NCBI RefSeq assembly: GCF_021018805.1
Contig: NC_086253.1
Coordinates: forward strand, 13,456,735 to 13,520,734
Length of the DNA: 64,000 nucleotides
DNA from: Prinia subflava
Lineage: Eukaryota; Chordata; Aves; Passeriformes; Cisticolidae
Reading direction: 5' to 3'
Shown here: piece by piece, positions 13,915 through 25,200 of the stretch
Layout of the letters: the number at the start of each line of letters is the position of its first letter
Numbering within the stretch: the first letter of the stretch is position 1
The notes under the pieces: model-generated
Told to the model about the DNA's origin: nothing
Databases searched by the model: none
What the model saw: the letters and a program-made list of their open reading frames with translations, nothing else
Translations under genes and position numbers: made by a program

Positions 13915-14330
13915 TGTCCCTAATATAGTTCTTCAACCAAGACTCCAAACCACGTTGCCTCTGACTCCCTCCTCCCTTTCCTCTCTGGCAGGATTCAATT
14001 GAGAACTGGAGGAACAAAAGAGGAAAACCATGGGTTGAGAGAAGAACAATTTACTGGAAACAGCAATGAGATAAGAAAAAATCAATAGCAGCAACGATAT
14101 TAACAGCACAAGTATCAGACAAAGAAACGATTTGCACAGAAAGCTCCCAACAAACACTGACCCCATCACCACCTTCCCCCCAGAAGGAAAGCCCTTCTCC
14201 TCAGAAGAGACCTTTACCCCCATCCCTGGTAATGACACCAGGGGATACAGAATCACATCTGGGCCTTAGCCATGCCCCTCCCACCTACTGTGAAAAATTA
14301 TCTCTATCCTGGACAAAACTCAGACACCTA
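13915..14330 (-). mobile_element. Probable solo LTR, ERVL-like, antisense
   Basis: On the minus strand, starting near 14330, the block opens with GTTTTGTCCAGGATAGAGAT, close to the start of a common avian ERVL-type LTR. It continues with GGGAGGGGCATGGC. Near the other end it has the U5-like run GCTGTTTCCAGTAAATTGTT, CTCTCAACCCATGGTTTTCC and TCCTCCAGTTCTC, followed by a purine-rich stretch and GTTTGGAGTCTTGG. A variant polyadenylation signal, AGTAAA, lies at 14050-14055 (minus). No internal retroviral region adjoins it, so it is most likely a solo LTR left by recombination. The left boundary is set at a TG at 13915 and the right one is uncertain by about 20 bases. I could not find a target duplication. 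The long minus-strand frame at 13933-14256 is a shadow of the LTR, not a gene. Confidence 0.65.
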
Positions 14331-14965
14331 CATGTATCTAAATCCTGCAATACCGGAACTACTCAAAAAATACTGCTCACATGTGAACAGGTGGTCCCAA
14401 AGGGTTTTACCCTACTAGGAGAGAACTTTTTTCCTTTTTTTAATTTTTTTTTCTTGTAGCCAAGTGGTAATACAATCAAAATTGCAGCACCAAATCCCTG
14501 ATGTTAGGCCTGACTTGATAACATACTTAAAATAAATAATGTAATAATGAATAATTTAAAAAAAGAAACTGGTTTCCTACTAGATCATTTTATATTTTCA
14601 ACATGCTGTAATATCTTATAAAAATTTCCCCAGCTAATTACAACCTTACAATTCACTATATTTATTTGATAGCATTTATTATGACTTATTATATGAAACT
14701 TTAACTTCAGGGAACAAACATAGGTAATTTTTATGTCCAAAAGAGGCAAGGCATGAAAATTGAACTTACGAGTTGAATCTAACCTGTAAAAAATCAACAA
14801 AAGTCTGCAAAAAATCATAACACTACTCACAGAAATAGAACTCAGAAGATAATTTCTTATTTCTGGGCAGGATGTTTCCTGTCTAGGCTATTTTAAGCAT
14901 GTATCAATAGTTCTTATCCCATCCTTCTTTGCTTGTTTGGAGCAATTTATTGTTACCCATTGTGC
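14331..14965. other. Spacer between two divergent LTRs
   Basis: This is AT-rich sequence with T runs near 14430-14455 and no recognisable gene. It separates the 5' ends of two LTRs that point away from each other. I see no retroviral coding remnant, which argues against the pair being the two ends of one provirus; a provirus would also need the LTRs in the same orientation. Confidence 0.55.
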
Positions 14966-15402
14966 TTGTTTTGGCTGGGATAGAGGATATTTTCAGTATC
15001 TGGTAGGGGGCTGTGCTTTGGAATTGTGATTGAAAGAGTGTTGGGAAGTTAGGGATGTTTTAGTTACTGCTGGGCAGAGTTAAGGCCTTTTCTGCTCCTC
15101 AGCCCACACCACCAGGAGGAGACTGGGGGTGCAAAAGGGTCTGGGAGAGGTCACAACCACAACAGTTCACCCTAAGTGACCACAGACATATTCTGTACCT
15201 TATGGTGCCATGCTCAGCCATAAAACTCTGGGGAAGGCTCACAGAGGGATTACTGCTCAGGGCCTGGCTGGGCATCACTTCATTGGTGGTGAGCAACTGT
15301 TTTCATTTGCATCACTCGCCCTTCTTGGGTTTTATTTCTCTCTCTTTGTTATTTCCCCTTCATTAAAATTGATATGTATTATTTTTGTCTTTTATTTCCA
15401 TT

Positions 15403-15408
15403 ATTAAA
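15403..15408 (+). promoter_or_regulatory. LTR polyadenylation signal ATTAAA
   Basis: The hexamer ATTAAA sits within TTATTAAACTGTTCTT, the conserved R-region position of this avian LTR type. It is the second most common vertebrate polyadenylation signal. Whether it is used today cannot be told from sequence. Confidence 0.55.
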
Positions 15409-15483
15409 CTGTTCTTTTCTCCACCCACAAGTTTTTTTTCACTTTTATGCCTTCAATTCTCTCCCCTATCCCACTGGTGTGGA

Positions 15484-15511
15484 GAGTGAGTGAGTGAGTG
15501 AGTGAGTGACT

Positions 15512-15542
<31 letters not shown>

Positions 15543-15571
15543 AGACTGACTGACAGACTGACTGACTGACT
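15484..15571 (+). repeat. GAGT/GACT tetranucleotide array inside LTR
   Basis: Six GAGT units (15484-15507) pass in register into sixteen GACT-type units (15508-15571), three of which are GACA. The array lies exactly where this LTR family has a short GAGAGTGAGCGAG-like motif just before the terminal GTGTGGTGCTTAGTT. The microsatellite therefore appears to have grown from the LTR's own sequence after or during insertion. Confidence 0.95.
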
Positions 15572-15610
15572 GTGTGGTGCTTAGTTTCCACCTGAGATTA
15601 AACCGCAACA

Positions 15611-15805
15611 CCTGTCTTCTCAAAGTATTAATAGGTTTATAAAAACAAAGTTAATTTCTCATTAGATGGACAGCTGCAGGGTATGAAAAGGCAGCTGGAA
15701 GCCTCACAGTGCTGTAATGCACTGGCAGACAGCAGGCAGAAGCAGGAATGAAATTTGAGAAAGTCACATATTGTGCTTCCCAACTGCAATGACCAAGACA
15801 CATAG
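15611..15805. other. Unassigned spacer after LTR
   Basis: This is short non-coding sequence between the LTR end and an A-rich block. Nothing is recognised in it. Confidence 0.5.
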
Positions 15806-15999
15806 TTTGAAAAAAAAGCAAAAGACCCCACAAAATAAACACAAACACACACAGAAACCAAAACTAAAACCAAAACAGCAAAACCAAAACCAAAACACCC
15901 AAAAACCAAATTAAAAAACAAAAACAAAAACAAACCAAACCAACAACAACAACAAACAACAAACAACAAACAACAACAAACACACTCACACACAGAGAC

Positions 16000-16026
<27 letters not shown>
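15806..16026. repeat. A-rich low-complexity block, CAAAA-type, ending in poly-A
   Basis: The plus strand is dominated by A runs broken by single or paired C residues (CCAAAAC, CAAAAA and CAACAA units). It ends in an uninterrupted A run of about 26 bases at 16000-16025. The 118-codon and 61-codon minus-strand frames across it are rich in F, V, C and G only because of the repeat, and are not genes. Confidence 0.9.
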
Positions 16027-16030
<4 letters not shown>

Positions 16031-16231
16031 AAAAAACCCCATCATACTTAAGGCAAAAAAATCAGCTTTATAAGAAAGAATCAGTTCTATTAACACATAC
16101 TTTAGTGCATATTGTACTGCAATAAAAGAATGAGAAAAGGAGGAGAGTAAAGTGCCTTTCCCACTCAGCAAAAAAGGGAAAAGAATTCATCGGGATAATG
16201 ACCCCCAGAAAACAAAGTAATATTTTTCTTT

Positions 16232-16256
16232 ATTCAGACCTTCAGAAGGTCTGAAT
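16232..16256. repeat. 25-bp perfect palindrome (12-bp arms, 1-base centre)
   Basis: ATTCAGACCTTC, a single A, then GAAGGTCTGAAT. The arms are exact reverse complements and not AT-only, so this is less trivial than the AT palindrome upstream. No flanking target duplication or transposon end is visible, and no T run follows that would make it terminator-like. Confidence 0.9.
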
Positions 16257-19000
16257 GAAATATGTCAGCAGCTTTGAGTTTTTAAACAGGAAAATGACTA
16301 CAAAACATTGTGCACCCTTCCAAAGAGACCTATCATGGCAATCGATCGAGTGCCAAAAGCAATACTGAGGCAGGTGCAGGTCCTGGAAAATCACATACAA
16401 GTTTATGAAATGTGATATTACTAACATCACTGGAGAAAAACACAGAGTGAATATAAGGCACCCCTTGCAATTGTAAAGACTAGCAAGGACTTAACCTTTG
16501 AGACAGAGTTACTTGTCAAAGCCCAAACATTGCTTACAGTGAACCTCAAGCAGTGGATTGAACTGGTTTGCAAACAAGTGGTCAAGTTATATAATGTAAG
16601 AAATATGTGCTGCTCTGATGGAAATATTTAAGTAGGGAAATGGGGAAATCAAGGTTAAATTTGGTGGGGAAAAAACAGTCATAGCCTTTCCAAGCAAAAA
16701 GCAGCCTGAAAGTTGTTTAGAGAAAAGAGATGTTGAACTAGCTCATCGAAATCTGCAAAGAAAAATCAGTTGAAATAATGGTGGTATCTCAGAGAAAGTG
16801 TTATCTGTTTTCTAAAAAACATAATTTTCTGTAATGTGGTCTGCAACATTATGAAAGCTGAATCGTTGGAAATGCTTCTAAAAGGGCAAAGTTAGAATAT
16901 GAAGATAAATCAAGCTTACTTATTCTTGAAGTCATGTTCCTTAAGCTCAGCTTTCACACCACAGGGAGAGAACCAGTAAGCTACTGCCACTGCAGAAGCA
17001 AGGACTAAAGGGCATTTGATCTCATGAAAACCTTTTCAGAAGTGCTCAGAGTTTAAAAACAACAGTTTTAAGGTTAGTTTTTTTCCAGTCTTTGCCTTTT
17101 CACAATCACAAATGAAATTTTTGTGGAAGTATTTTCAACAATACATTTGCTTTTCTGGTAGTGTTGTAATGTGGTATTTTCATTGCCACCTTCTATGATT
17201 TGAAAATCTTAAACTAAATGTTTTCTTCAGATTCTCCTGTTACTTAGATTATAGCCATATTAGCCATAATATTTCAAGATGTTTACTGGATGAACATCAG
17301 AGAGGTGGTCAACATGACAATCTGTAAATGGCATAAGAAAAAGTTTGAAGCCATTGTAACTTATTTATTAAAACTATTATTAACTGCTTGTACCTAGAGA
17401 TAGTTTAAAATTTTGCAAAATTGCTTTTTCTTGTCTTTACAGTCTAAAAATATATTTGGATTTTTATGTGGTAGTACAAAATGAATCAAAGTTTGATTTT
17501 CACTAACATTCTCATTGGGAGAGAAATATTTTCATAATGAACATTTCTTGTGATTGTTATTGATCCTAATAATTACCAATAAGTACCAAGAACATTCCTT
17601 TTCTGTCCTTCAAAACAGAATTGCTAACAACTCTTATTTGTTTCCCATCCTTTTATGTGCAATCAAGATCAGATGTCAATCTCCACAAATATATAAATTA
17701 CTGACATTATATCATATATATATATAGTGTTAACATTATATATCAACATTTTTAAAGAGCAGAAGTGTTATATCAGATGTGTTGTTTTATTTACAGAATA
17801 TTAATCTTACTTTCTACATCAATAACTGTAAAAGAGGAACAATGTGAAACAGTCTCAGTATTTCCTTTTTATTATCTTTTTGACTGAGTAGCTAGACTGG
17901 AAATGTACTAAAAACATTTGGGTGATTTAAATGCCAAGTTTAAAAATCACTTAGCTATTCTGATGGCTAAATATCATAGAATATCAACTGCAAAAGGCAT
18001 TACTTACCTTTTGAAAATCAAACTCAAAAAATCCTCAGATACTGACACTATAATGAATTAATATTTTATTCATTATCTCTAATCTGAATATTCTGAATAT
18101 TATAATTTTATATCTATTTACTATTGCATATATATTTATAAATATATTCAATCTAAATCCATATTCATCTACCCTTCATATTGCTTCAGAACAACTAAAT
18201 ATTATTCTTTTCACTTTTTAGTCAAAAATATTTTTTCCTTGATTACACTTCAAATATGACATGGATATGAAATAATTTAGGTAATTGGCATATAACCATT
18301 CCTGAGAGGAAGTGTGGGCTACAAGTGGTATATAGTTCTCACTTTCTACTCAGTATATCTTTAAATTTATGCTGTCAGTCTCTCACAAACCTATTTAGAA
18401 ATCTGAAGATTGTTCTGGCTGTTTGAAGTGTGACAAAGTGGTGGGTTTCTTCTGAATTATGTGAAAGAAAGATAAATCATGTAGTCTTAACAGCAAGGCA
18501 AATCAGTACTTAAAATTGCTGCCACAGTAAGGCCTTTAGTGGAGGAACTGGTTGCATTTGATGAGCAGCTGTCACTTCCAGAACTCTGAGTACATGGCAG
18601 AAGTAGCCTTAAGACAAAAATAAGGAGGTTAGAAGTTGTGTCCTTGTCCTAAAAACAAAGACTTGCCTTGTACCTTCTGTATCAGTCTCTGCTCCAGCAC
18701 ATATTTTAGTTCTTTGCACTGTCTGGCTGTGCTAATCATCTCTAATTAATCTAAATATTTCTCAGTGACATTATTAATTCTGCTGTCATTGTCAGTTTGC
18801 AAGAGCACCCCAGTACTTTTCCTTAATTCCTAGATAACTTGTATCATAAAAACAATTCCATTGTTCTAGCTCAATACAGTCAGCTTTATTGCCTGCTGTT
18901 AGAGCTGTGTGGGAAAATTTTATTGAAACATGCTTTTAGTACAGAAAATCAAGAAGATATTTTCATAGTGAAAATGGTCTTTCAAACTCCAGCCAGGGTT
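16257..19000. other. Unassigned AT-rich non-coding DNA
   Basis: No gene or repeat family is recognised. The part from about 17680 to 18190 is very AT-rich, with TA runs (a TATATATATATA-like stretch near 17710) and many AATATT motifs, and could behave as an easily unwound region. That is an inference from base composition only. Confidence 0.55.
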
Positions 19001-19002
19001 TT

Positions 19003-19085
19003 TTGTGGGTTTTTTTTTTTGGGGGGGGGTGGAGGTGGGGTAGGGGAGGTGGTTGTTTTTTTGTTGTTGTTGTGGGGTTTTTTTC
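19003..19085 (+). repeat. T/G-rich low-complexity tract with G-quadruplex motif
   Basis: A run of about twelve T residues is followed at 19021 by nine G, then GGAGG, GGGG and GGGG with loops of 1 to 7 bases (19021-19049), and then TTG and T runs. At least four tracts of three or more G lie within 30 bases on the plus strand, which meets the usual quadruplex pattern. The two overlapping plus-strand frames here (123 and 143 codons) are rich in G, V, W and F because of the repeat and are not genes. Confidence 0.85.
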
Positions 19086-21881
19086 TTGTAATGCAAGTGT
19101 TGGCTGTTATCATTCTTTGCAGAGCATGCTGTCTACCAAAAATAAAGGCTGTAGCAAGCATTCTACTCTCAGACAGGAGACCTCCAGCTCATTTAGATCC
19201 CTCTTCATAGTCTCACATGACTTAACCCTCCTTCCTCATGATTCCAGCCATTTCTTGTGTCTTATCAAATCACGTATTAAACTGGAACTTTGCAGGACTT
19301 GGAATGTTGTGTCAAATTTGCACCTAGGGAGTTTCTCAGTCTGCTACTGTGCTGCTGAGTGCAGCTGCTTGGAGTTCCAGACATTCACTGAAGACAGAAT
19401 TAGGCCTTCCTGGCCTATCTTAGGAGCTGAATAAAATCCCTGGTAATCAATGGAGGCAAGAATGAAATATATGATTAAAAAAATGTACTCAAAAGAATGT
19501 GTCTTGGAGGCATACCACATCCATTTCACAAAATTCACAGGGGGATGAGATTTAATTGGTAGTTGTTTGAGAAGAATAATGACAAGAAGATGGAATTACC
19601 TTTCCCTGAACAAGCTAGAAATTTGCAGTGCTTGCTTGGTTAAGAAGAGAGAAGTGAGCCATTCTTCCAAGAAAACTATCTATGAGACTGGAATAGTAAA
19701 AGCATATATTGAGATTAAGAGGAAAGTGTTTATTAGAACTGTATATGAGCCACAGTGTTGGAAAAATGAGGAAATTACTCAAATCTCAGTACTCCCAAAT
19801 AAGACAAGTGTGCCTCAACTTAATTAAACATCAGTGCTTCAGAGAGATTTTCTGCCCACTGCTTTCTCATTTGTTTTCAGAGATGAAGCATAGATTTTGT
19901 TCCCATGCTAGGGTAAATCTGGATCTAGTGCAGCCAGATTGATTCATACTACCATGGCAAAAAGTCCTAGTGAAAGTCCTTGGTGAAAACCCAGACTCTG
20001 ACAGAGTATTTAATGTGGTACATATCTCATTCCTTCTCATACTTTTGTTTGTTTGTTTGTTTGTGTTCTGAAGACCTCCCTCCACACAATCAGCTTTGTC
20101 CTTAACATTCAAGCAAAATACAACCATGCCCTACATCCCTGATATGTAGTAAGGGATGCTACTGTTTGTCTCCATCTTTTCTTAAAAATCTTTCACCTTT
20201 TCTTAAAAAACTCAGCGTGAAGGAAAAGAGGGGAGATGACCCAGTGTGATCAAATCAGAGTTTAGACAGACTCCCTCCTTCATAGAGGGAGAACCCTTAG
20301 ATCAAAAGACCCATTCTAGATGTATATGTGCTGTAAGCTTTACCTTTTGGCCTACAGCAGGTACAAAATTAGCAAACACTGCAAATTACGTGCAATTCTG
20401 TACTGGTCATGTTTCCAGTGGTGGAAGACCAGGAGGAGACTGATGAGAGGGAAGGGCTGAGCAGTGTGTGTCTGCTGGGGGTTCCTCACAGCAGAGCACG
20501 TTGTACTGTGGATTACTGGGATCACTGTCTCACTGAGGATACTGCACAAGGTTTTACACTTCCAGGGTTCTAGACACTAACTTTGGATCTTCCTTGAACA
20601 AAACACAAACCCCAACATTTTGAAGTTCATTAATTGGAACACTTCCACTGTGTTAATTACCCTGCGTGAAACACTCAACACCAGCTTTGCAAATTCCAAG
20701 CAAAACCCGGGTATAATTTGCCTCCCCCAGCAGTTTTAAAACATGCACTGAAAATTATTTTGAACAAAAAATATTCAAAGACATTTGAGAAATTCTGCCT
20801 GAGTGCACAAGGAAAAGCAGGGCTTTTGCCCTTTCATGTTTTTGTTTGCTTCCAAAGTTTCACTGCCATTAGGAATACTTTGCCCCCTTGAGGCTTTTTG
20901 CTGGCTCTTGGCAGACTGGTATTTTCCCTACACAGCAGGCACTGACAGTGACAAGTGAGAGCAGTGACTCTCTGCTTCTGGCTACCTGCTGCCTTTCTTC
21001 TCCTGATTCCTCAGGAACAGAAGCTGATCTATGAAAATAAAGCAAGAGAAAATGATTCTGCAATTAATATTTTAAGCCCTGTGCCTTTATTTCCATTGCA
21101 TTTTTAATATTTCCTCTTTTTTATTTAAGAAGGATCTTTTCTGAAAGTAAGATGCCATATTATTATTTTGTCTGCAGAGCTGGGATAGGTGATTTTTTAA
21201 CAGAGTGTAGAATATTAATTATGACTATGCATTTGCTGGGTGTCTTAAAACTCAAACTTTCTCTGCCAAACAAATGCCTCTGTTCAGAGTAACAGATTGT
21301 TAACACCCAATAATGTGCAGTGTCTTTTTCCTCTATCCAGGGAACAGGCTAGACAAAAGAAAAAAAAAAAACAACCCCAAAACCAAAACCACCGAAGTTC
21401 TCTCCTGGACTCTCCTGCTGTTTCTGGACTGTGCCTGCACTGCCCTTTGAATTGTTTTGTCCCTCTCCCAGGGTCAGCCATCAGTCCTTTTAAAGCTTGC
21501 TGTCTGCTTTCAATGATTCCACTCTTTAATGAGGGGAGTTTGCATTAGTACAAGAATTTATAACCCAACTATTGTTTGAGGTTTTGGTGGGTGTTTGCTA
21601 TTTAGGTTTAATGAACAATGCAAACAGCAGCCACACAGGGGAGTGCTGTAAGAACATCCAGATTATTTATTCAAGTGATCAGTAAACAAAGAAAGGGAGA
21701 GTTACAAGTTCAAACCTACATCAAGACACCTGTCACAATCTCCATTTTAAAAGCAAACCCATTTTCAACTTGATCCATATAGAAGGTAAAATAACAATGG
21801 TAAGTATTTATTAATGAATTTGGGAGAGAGATTATTAGGAATATGGGGGAGAGGAGTTTTGGTTTGTTGTTAGGTTTGACT
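19086..21881. other. Unassigned non-coding DNA
   Basis: No gene is recognised. A TTTG/GTTT run lies at 20043-20065. An A run of about 13 bases followed by CCAAAACC-type sequence is at 21359-21392. Open frames are all short and carry no recognisable motif. Confidence 0.55.
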
Positions 21882-22111
21882 CCCTTTTCCTTTTCCTTTT
21901 CCTTTTCCTTTTCCTTTTCCTTTTCCTTTTCCTTTTCCTTTTCCTTTTCCTTTTCCTTTTCCTTTTTCCTTTTCCTTTTCCTTTTCCTTTTCCTTTTTCC
22001 TTTTCCTTTTTCCTTTTCCTTTTCCTTTTCCTTTTCCTTTTCCTTTTCCTTTTCCTTTTCCTTTTCCTTTTCCTTTTCCTTTTCCTTTTCCTTTTCTTTT
22101 CCTTTTCCTTC
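21882..22111 (+). repeat. CCTTTT hexanucleotide microsatellite, about 38 units
   Basis: The plus strand is an almost pure array of CCTTTT units for 230 bases. There are three single-T insertions (near 21963, 21993 and 22007) and one lost C near 22095. All bases are pyrimidine on one strand and purine on the other. The KEKEKE, GKGKGK and FSFSFS open frames across it (up to 144 codons) are products of the repeat. Confidence 0.98.
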
Positions 22112-22222
22112 TATTTTCTTTTTTCTTTTTATTAAAAAAAAAAAACACAACTTTTGTTGTTTGTTTGTTTGGGTTTTTTAGGGGTTTTTTTTAATTATTA
22201 TTCTTTTGTTTTTGTTGTTCCT
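22112..22222 (+). repeat. T-rich low-complexity sequence beside the CCTTTT array
   Basis: TTTTCTTTTTT, an A run of about 12 bases, then TTGTTTGTTTG, GGGTTTTTTAGGGG and a T-rich tail. It adjoins the hexanucleotide array and is low-complexity rather than genic. Confidence 0.8.
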
Positions 22223-25200
22223 TATAATCCTTTTGTAGGGTCTTTGACTATTAATACTTAAATGAGCAGTAACATTTTGGGAAGATTTTACTTTTACTGG
22301 CCTGTGTGTAAGAGATGGCTGACCGTCAAGGCCATCAATGTGGTACTTCTGAGTCACCCAGTAACAACATTTTTGACATCTGGTCAAAACACGTGGGTTG
22401 TCTCATTTTTTCAAATCACATGAAGATGTGCAATAATCACATGAAGAGCAATGATCATATTCACCTCGGGTGATGCAGGCAAGGCAGGAGATGGTAGTCA
22501 ACGAAATGACAATCACACTGCAAGGAAAAATGCATCTGAAAAGTAAAGGTCGCATCAAACAACAATTTTATTTTCCTTTTTTTTTTTTCAATTTTCAGTG
22601 ACACTTCAGATTGGTTTTGCATGAAATGAACTGAGAGGCTGGGTACAGGATGCAGTCAACACTGAAAAACAAGCAAAATCAAGAGAAACAGAACAGTGAA
22701 ATAGATTTGGAAAGGCAAAAAAAGTAAGAATCTAGAAATAAGAAATGAAACAAAAAGATATTACAAGGTAATATAGTGAGGACATGGCAAGAAAGCCACA
22801 ACCCTTTCCCTGTAGCATTAAAAAAATCATGCAACAGGTTCCCTAACTCCACAAGAAAAAAATAATCTTCAGTTTGAAACAGGTAACATTCCCTAATGCA
22901 AATAGTATTTCAGCAATGTCCCATCCTACTCCATCTATCCCTGTTGCTATTTTCTACTTCTCTGTCACAAACTTTGTGCTATAACAAGAGTTCTGCCCCT
23001 TATAAATTCAATATAATTACTTCCAAATGTTGCTGTGATCTTCAGTTCATTCTGCTTTCTCAGAGGTAGGATTTTTGCCCTGTCCACGACTCATCATCTT
23101 TTTAATATCTGACTTCAGCCTACCCAGATTCCTACCTGCTGTCTCACCTAATCTCAAAGCTTTTGAGTGATTTTCTTGTCCCTGGTTCCCCGCATCTTTC
23201 GTCTCCTTCAGTTTTGAAAATATTATCCTGGTCAAAGGGGGATATTTTGTTCTTGGGTCCTTCCCTCTTGCAAACTGTGCTTATCTCCCAGCACATCCCA
23301 GGCTTGTGGATTCTGACCTCAATAGAAAAAGTGACTGTTCTCTCTTTGGTTTGGGAAAGAACAGGATTTCTTTATTTGACTTTTCTTCCTAAGGGAACAT
23401 GGCTTATGTTATTATGTTGTCTGCCTCTGTCAGAGCCATCCCTTCCCCCACCTTTTGAATCAGTAAGCCTATTTCTACCAAATTGCTTGTTTCAATCAAA
23501 TCTTACATAGGGTGTATTTTTAAAAAACCTAAATTTTCCCAAGTTTCCCAAGACAGGGAATTTGGGGAGCTAAAGACACAGATGTTTAAACTTAAGGAAA
23601 TCCTTCAGTGTACCCTGCCGTTGTTACTAGAATTTCTACACTGGAGAAGTTTTAATAAACAGGAGCTGTAGAGATACTCGAATTAGAACTGGTGCTTTCT
23701 TAAATTTCCAGTCAATCAGTCCTGACACATTAACCCATGCACCACCATGTTTCATTGTGCTTATCAGTGCTCACAGAACTTCCTGCCCTTCTTTAATGAA
23801 AACAGTAACTCCAACATCAGCTCTTCCCTTTACCCTGCGTATCCTGCGTGGAACTTGGGTAGAGGGTGGGAGTCAGCCCAGGTCTCTCTATGATAATAAA
23901 CTTTGGGAAAGTGGCCTGCAGTTTCTGAGGATCAGCTCTAGATCTTGGCTTTCTATTTGAATAAAAATAACAGTTTCTTGACAGAAAATAATTGTGCACA
24001 TTGGGATTTTTTTTTTAAATTATGAAGTACTAGTAGCTCAGCATATCTGTAAGCAAAGCAAATTATAAAGGTTCCCCTGCAGCATATGTTTCACTTTTCC
24101 TTCCAAAAAAGCATAATATGTTTACGAAATTAGGGTACTCCCCCAAAGGGCCTTGAATAATGATAAGATATATGAAATAACTACTGTAGGCTTTGAAATC
24201 AATGTTGCAGAAGATAAGGATTTAGCTAGGATGTAGCTTAGTCAAACCTGATTAATATGTGCCTGCTTGTGCCTAAGCCACCAAAACATTTCACTGACAG
24301 GCAGTGCAAATGACAAGCCACTGTTTTGGTAGTCTGGAGGGGATTCTTGTTAATATTTATGAAAACAGTCTGCAAACTGATTCTGTCTAACTAGGTCTGT
24401 CTGTACTACCATTATCTTATCACATCCCACAGGGATACAAAACCTCAATACTGAATTAATTGTACTATGATATTTGAAAGAAAGAAAAAGGAGAAACTGT
24501 TCTGCTGGCTCAAACCACTGGAGATTACAAACTGTATTTATTATTGTTTTTTGAGAAAATGACAAATACATTTTAATAAACATCTCTCAATAAACATCAA
24601 ACTATTTTTTCCCAATATTTCTCTGCACTTTTTCTCAGCCATTTTAAGATGTTGGTCTCCACTGTAAACAGAGTTTAGTAAGAAGTTGCATTTAACTGGA
24701 GTTGACAAGGTAACTGACTTTGCAGTATTTTAAGAATATAAACAGTAAAAATCAAAGTGGAGATATGATCAAAGCAGTATGAGAAATTTTCAACACTATA
24801 GTACCAAATTGCCTGTTATTTTACATAAAAAGAACTTCTATTGAAGCTATCATAGAAAATAAGCATACTAATTATGTAATATATATCTGCAAACTGACTC
24901 ACAGTGGAAACCATGGCCCCTTTCTGTGGACAGGTGTATAAAAGTATGTGTATTTTCCAACACATTGCACACTAACAGCTTTTAACCAAATCTGACAGAG
25001 GTGAAGATTTTAAAGACATTAGTTCCTACCAACATATTTAAAACAGAAAGTTAAACAGAGAACTTAGAGTATCTATGAACTTCCCTCAAGGTTTGAGCTC
25101 ATCCCTAACCTGGCACTAGAGAACCCAGCCATGCAGGATCTTGTCTAGGACCACGGAGTAAGGGAGAAGGACCTTGGGCAACTTGAACCTGGAAATCTAA

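Larger units (their letters stand above)
14963..15610 (+). mobile_element. Solo LTR, avian ERVL type, sense
   Basis: The block follows the order of a well-known avian LTR. It starts with TGTTTTGGCTGGGATAGAG near 14967 and continues with GTATCTGGTAGGGGGCTGTG, AAGGCCTTTTCTGCTCCTCA and GGGGGTGCAAAAGGGTCTGG. A decayed TATA region (CTCAGCCATAAAACTCTGGG, where the family usually has TATAAA) is at 15213-15232. GGGCCTGGCTGGGCATCACT and GGTGGTGAGCAACTG follow. The polyadenylation signal ATTAAA lies at 15403-15408, then TCTCCACCCACAAG, AATTCTCTCCCCTATCCCAC, TGGTGCTTAGTTTCCACCTG and a terminal TTAAACCGCAACA at 15610. No gag, pol or env remnant flanks it, so it is a solo LTR. The five bases on either side do not match clearly, and the exact 5' end could be 14961-14967. 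The loss of TATAAA suggests a weak or dead promoter. The U5 end carries an expanded tetranucleotide array. Confidence 0.85.

Noticed and set aside
21716..22181. KEKEKE, GKGKGK and FSFSFS frames of 92-144 codons
   Set aside because: They are products of the CCTTTT array, with no non-repeat protein sequence of any recognisable kind.
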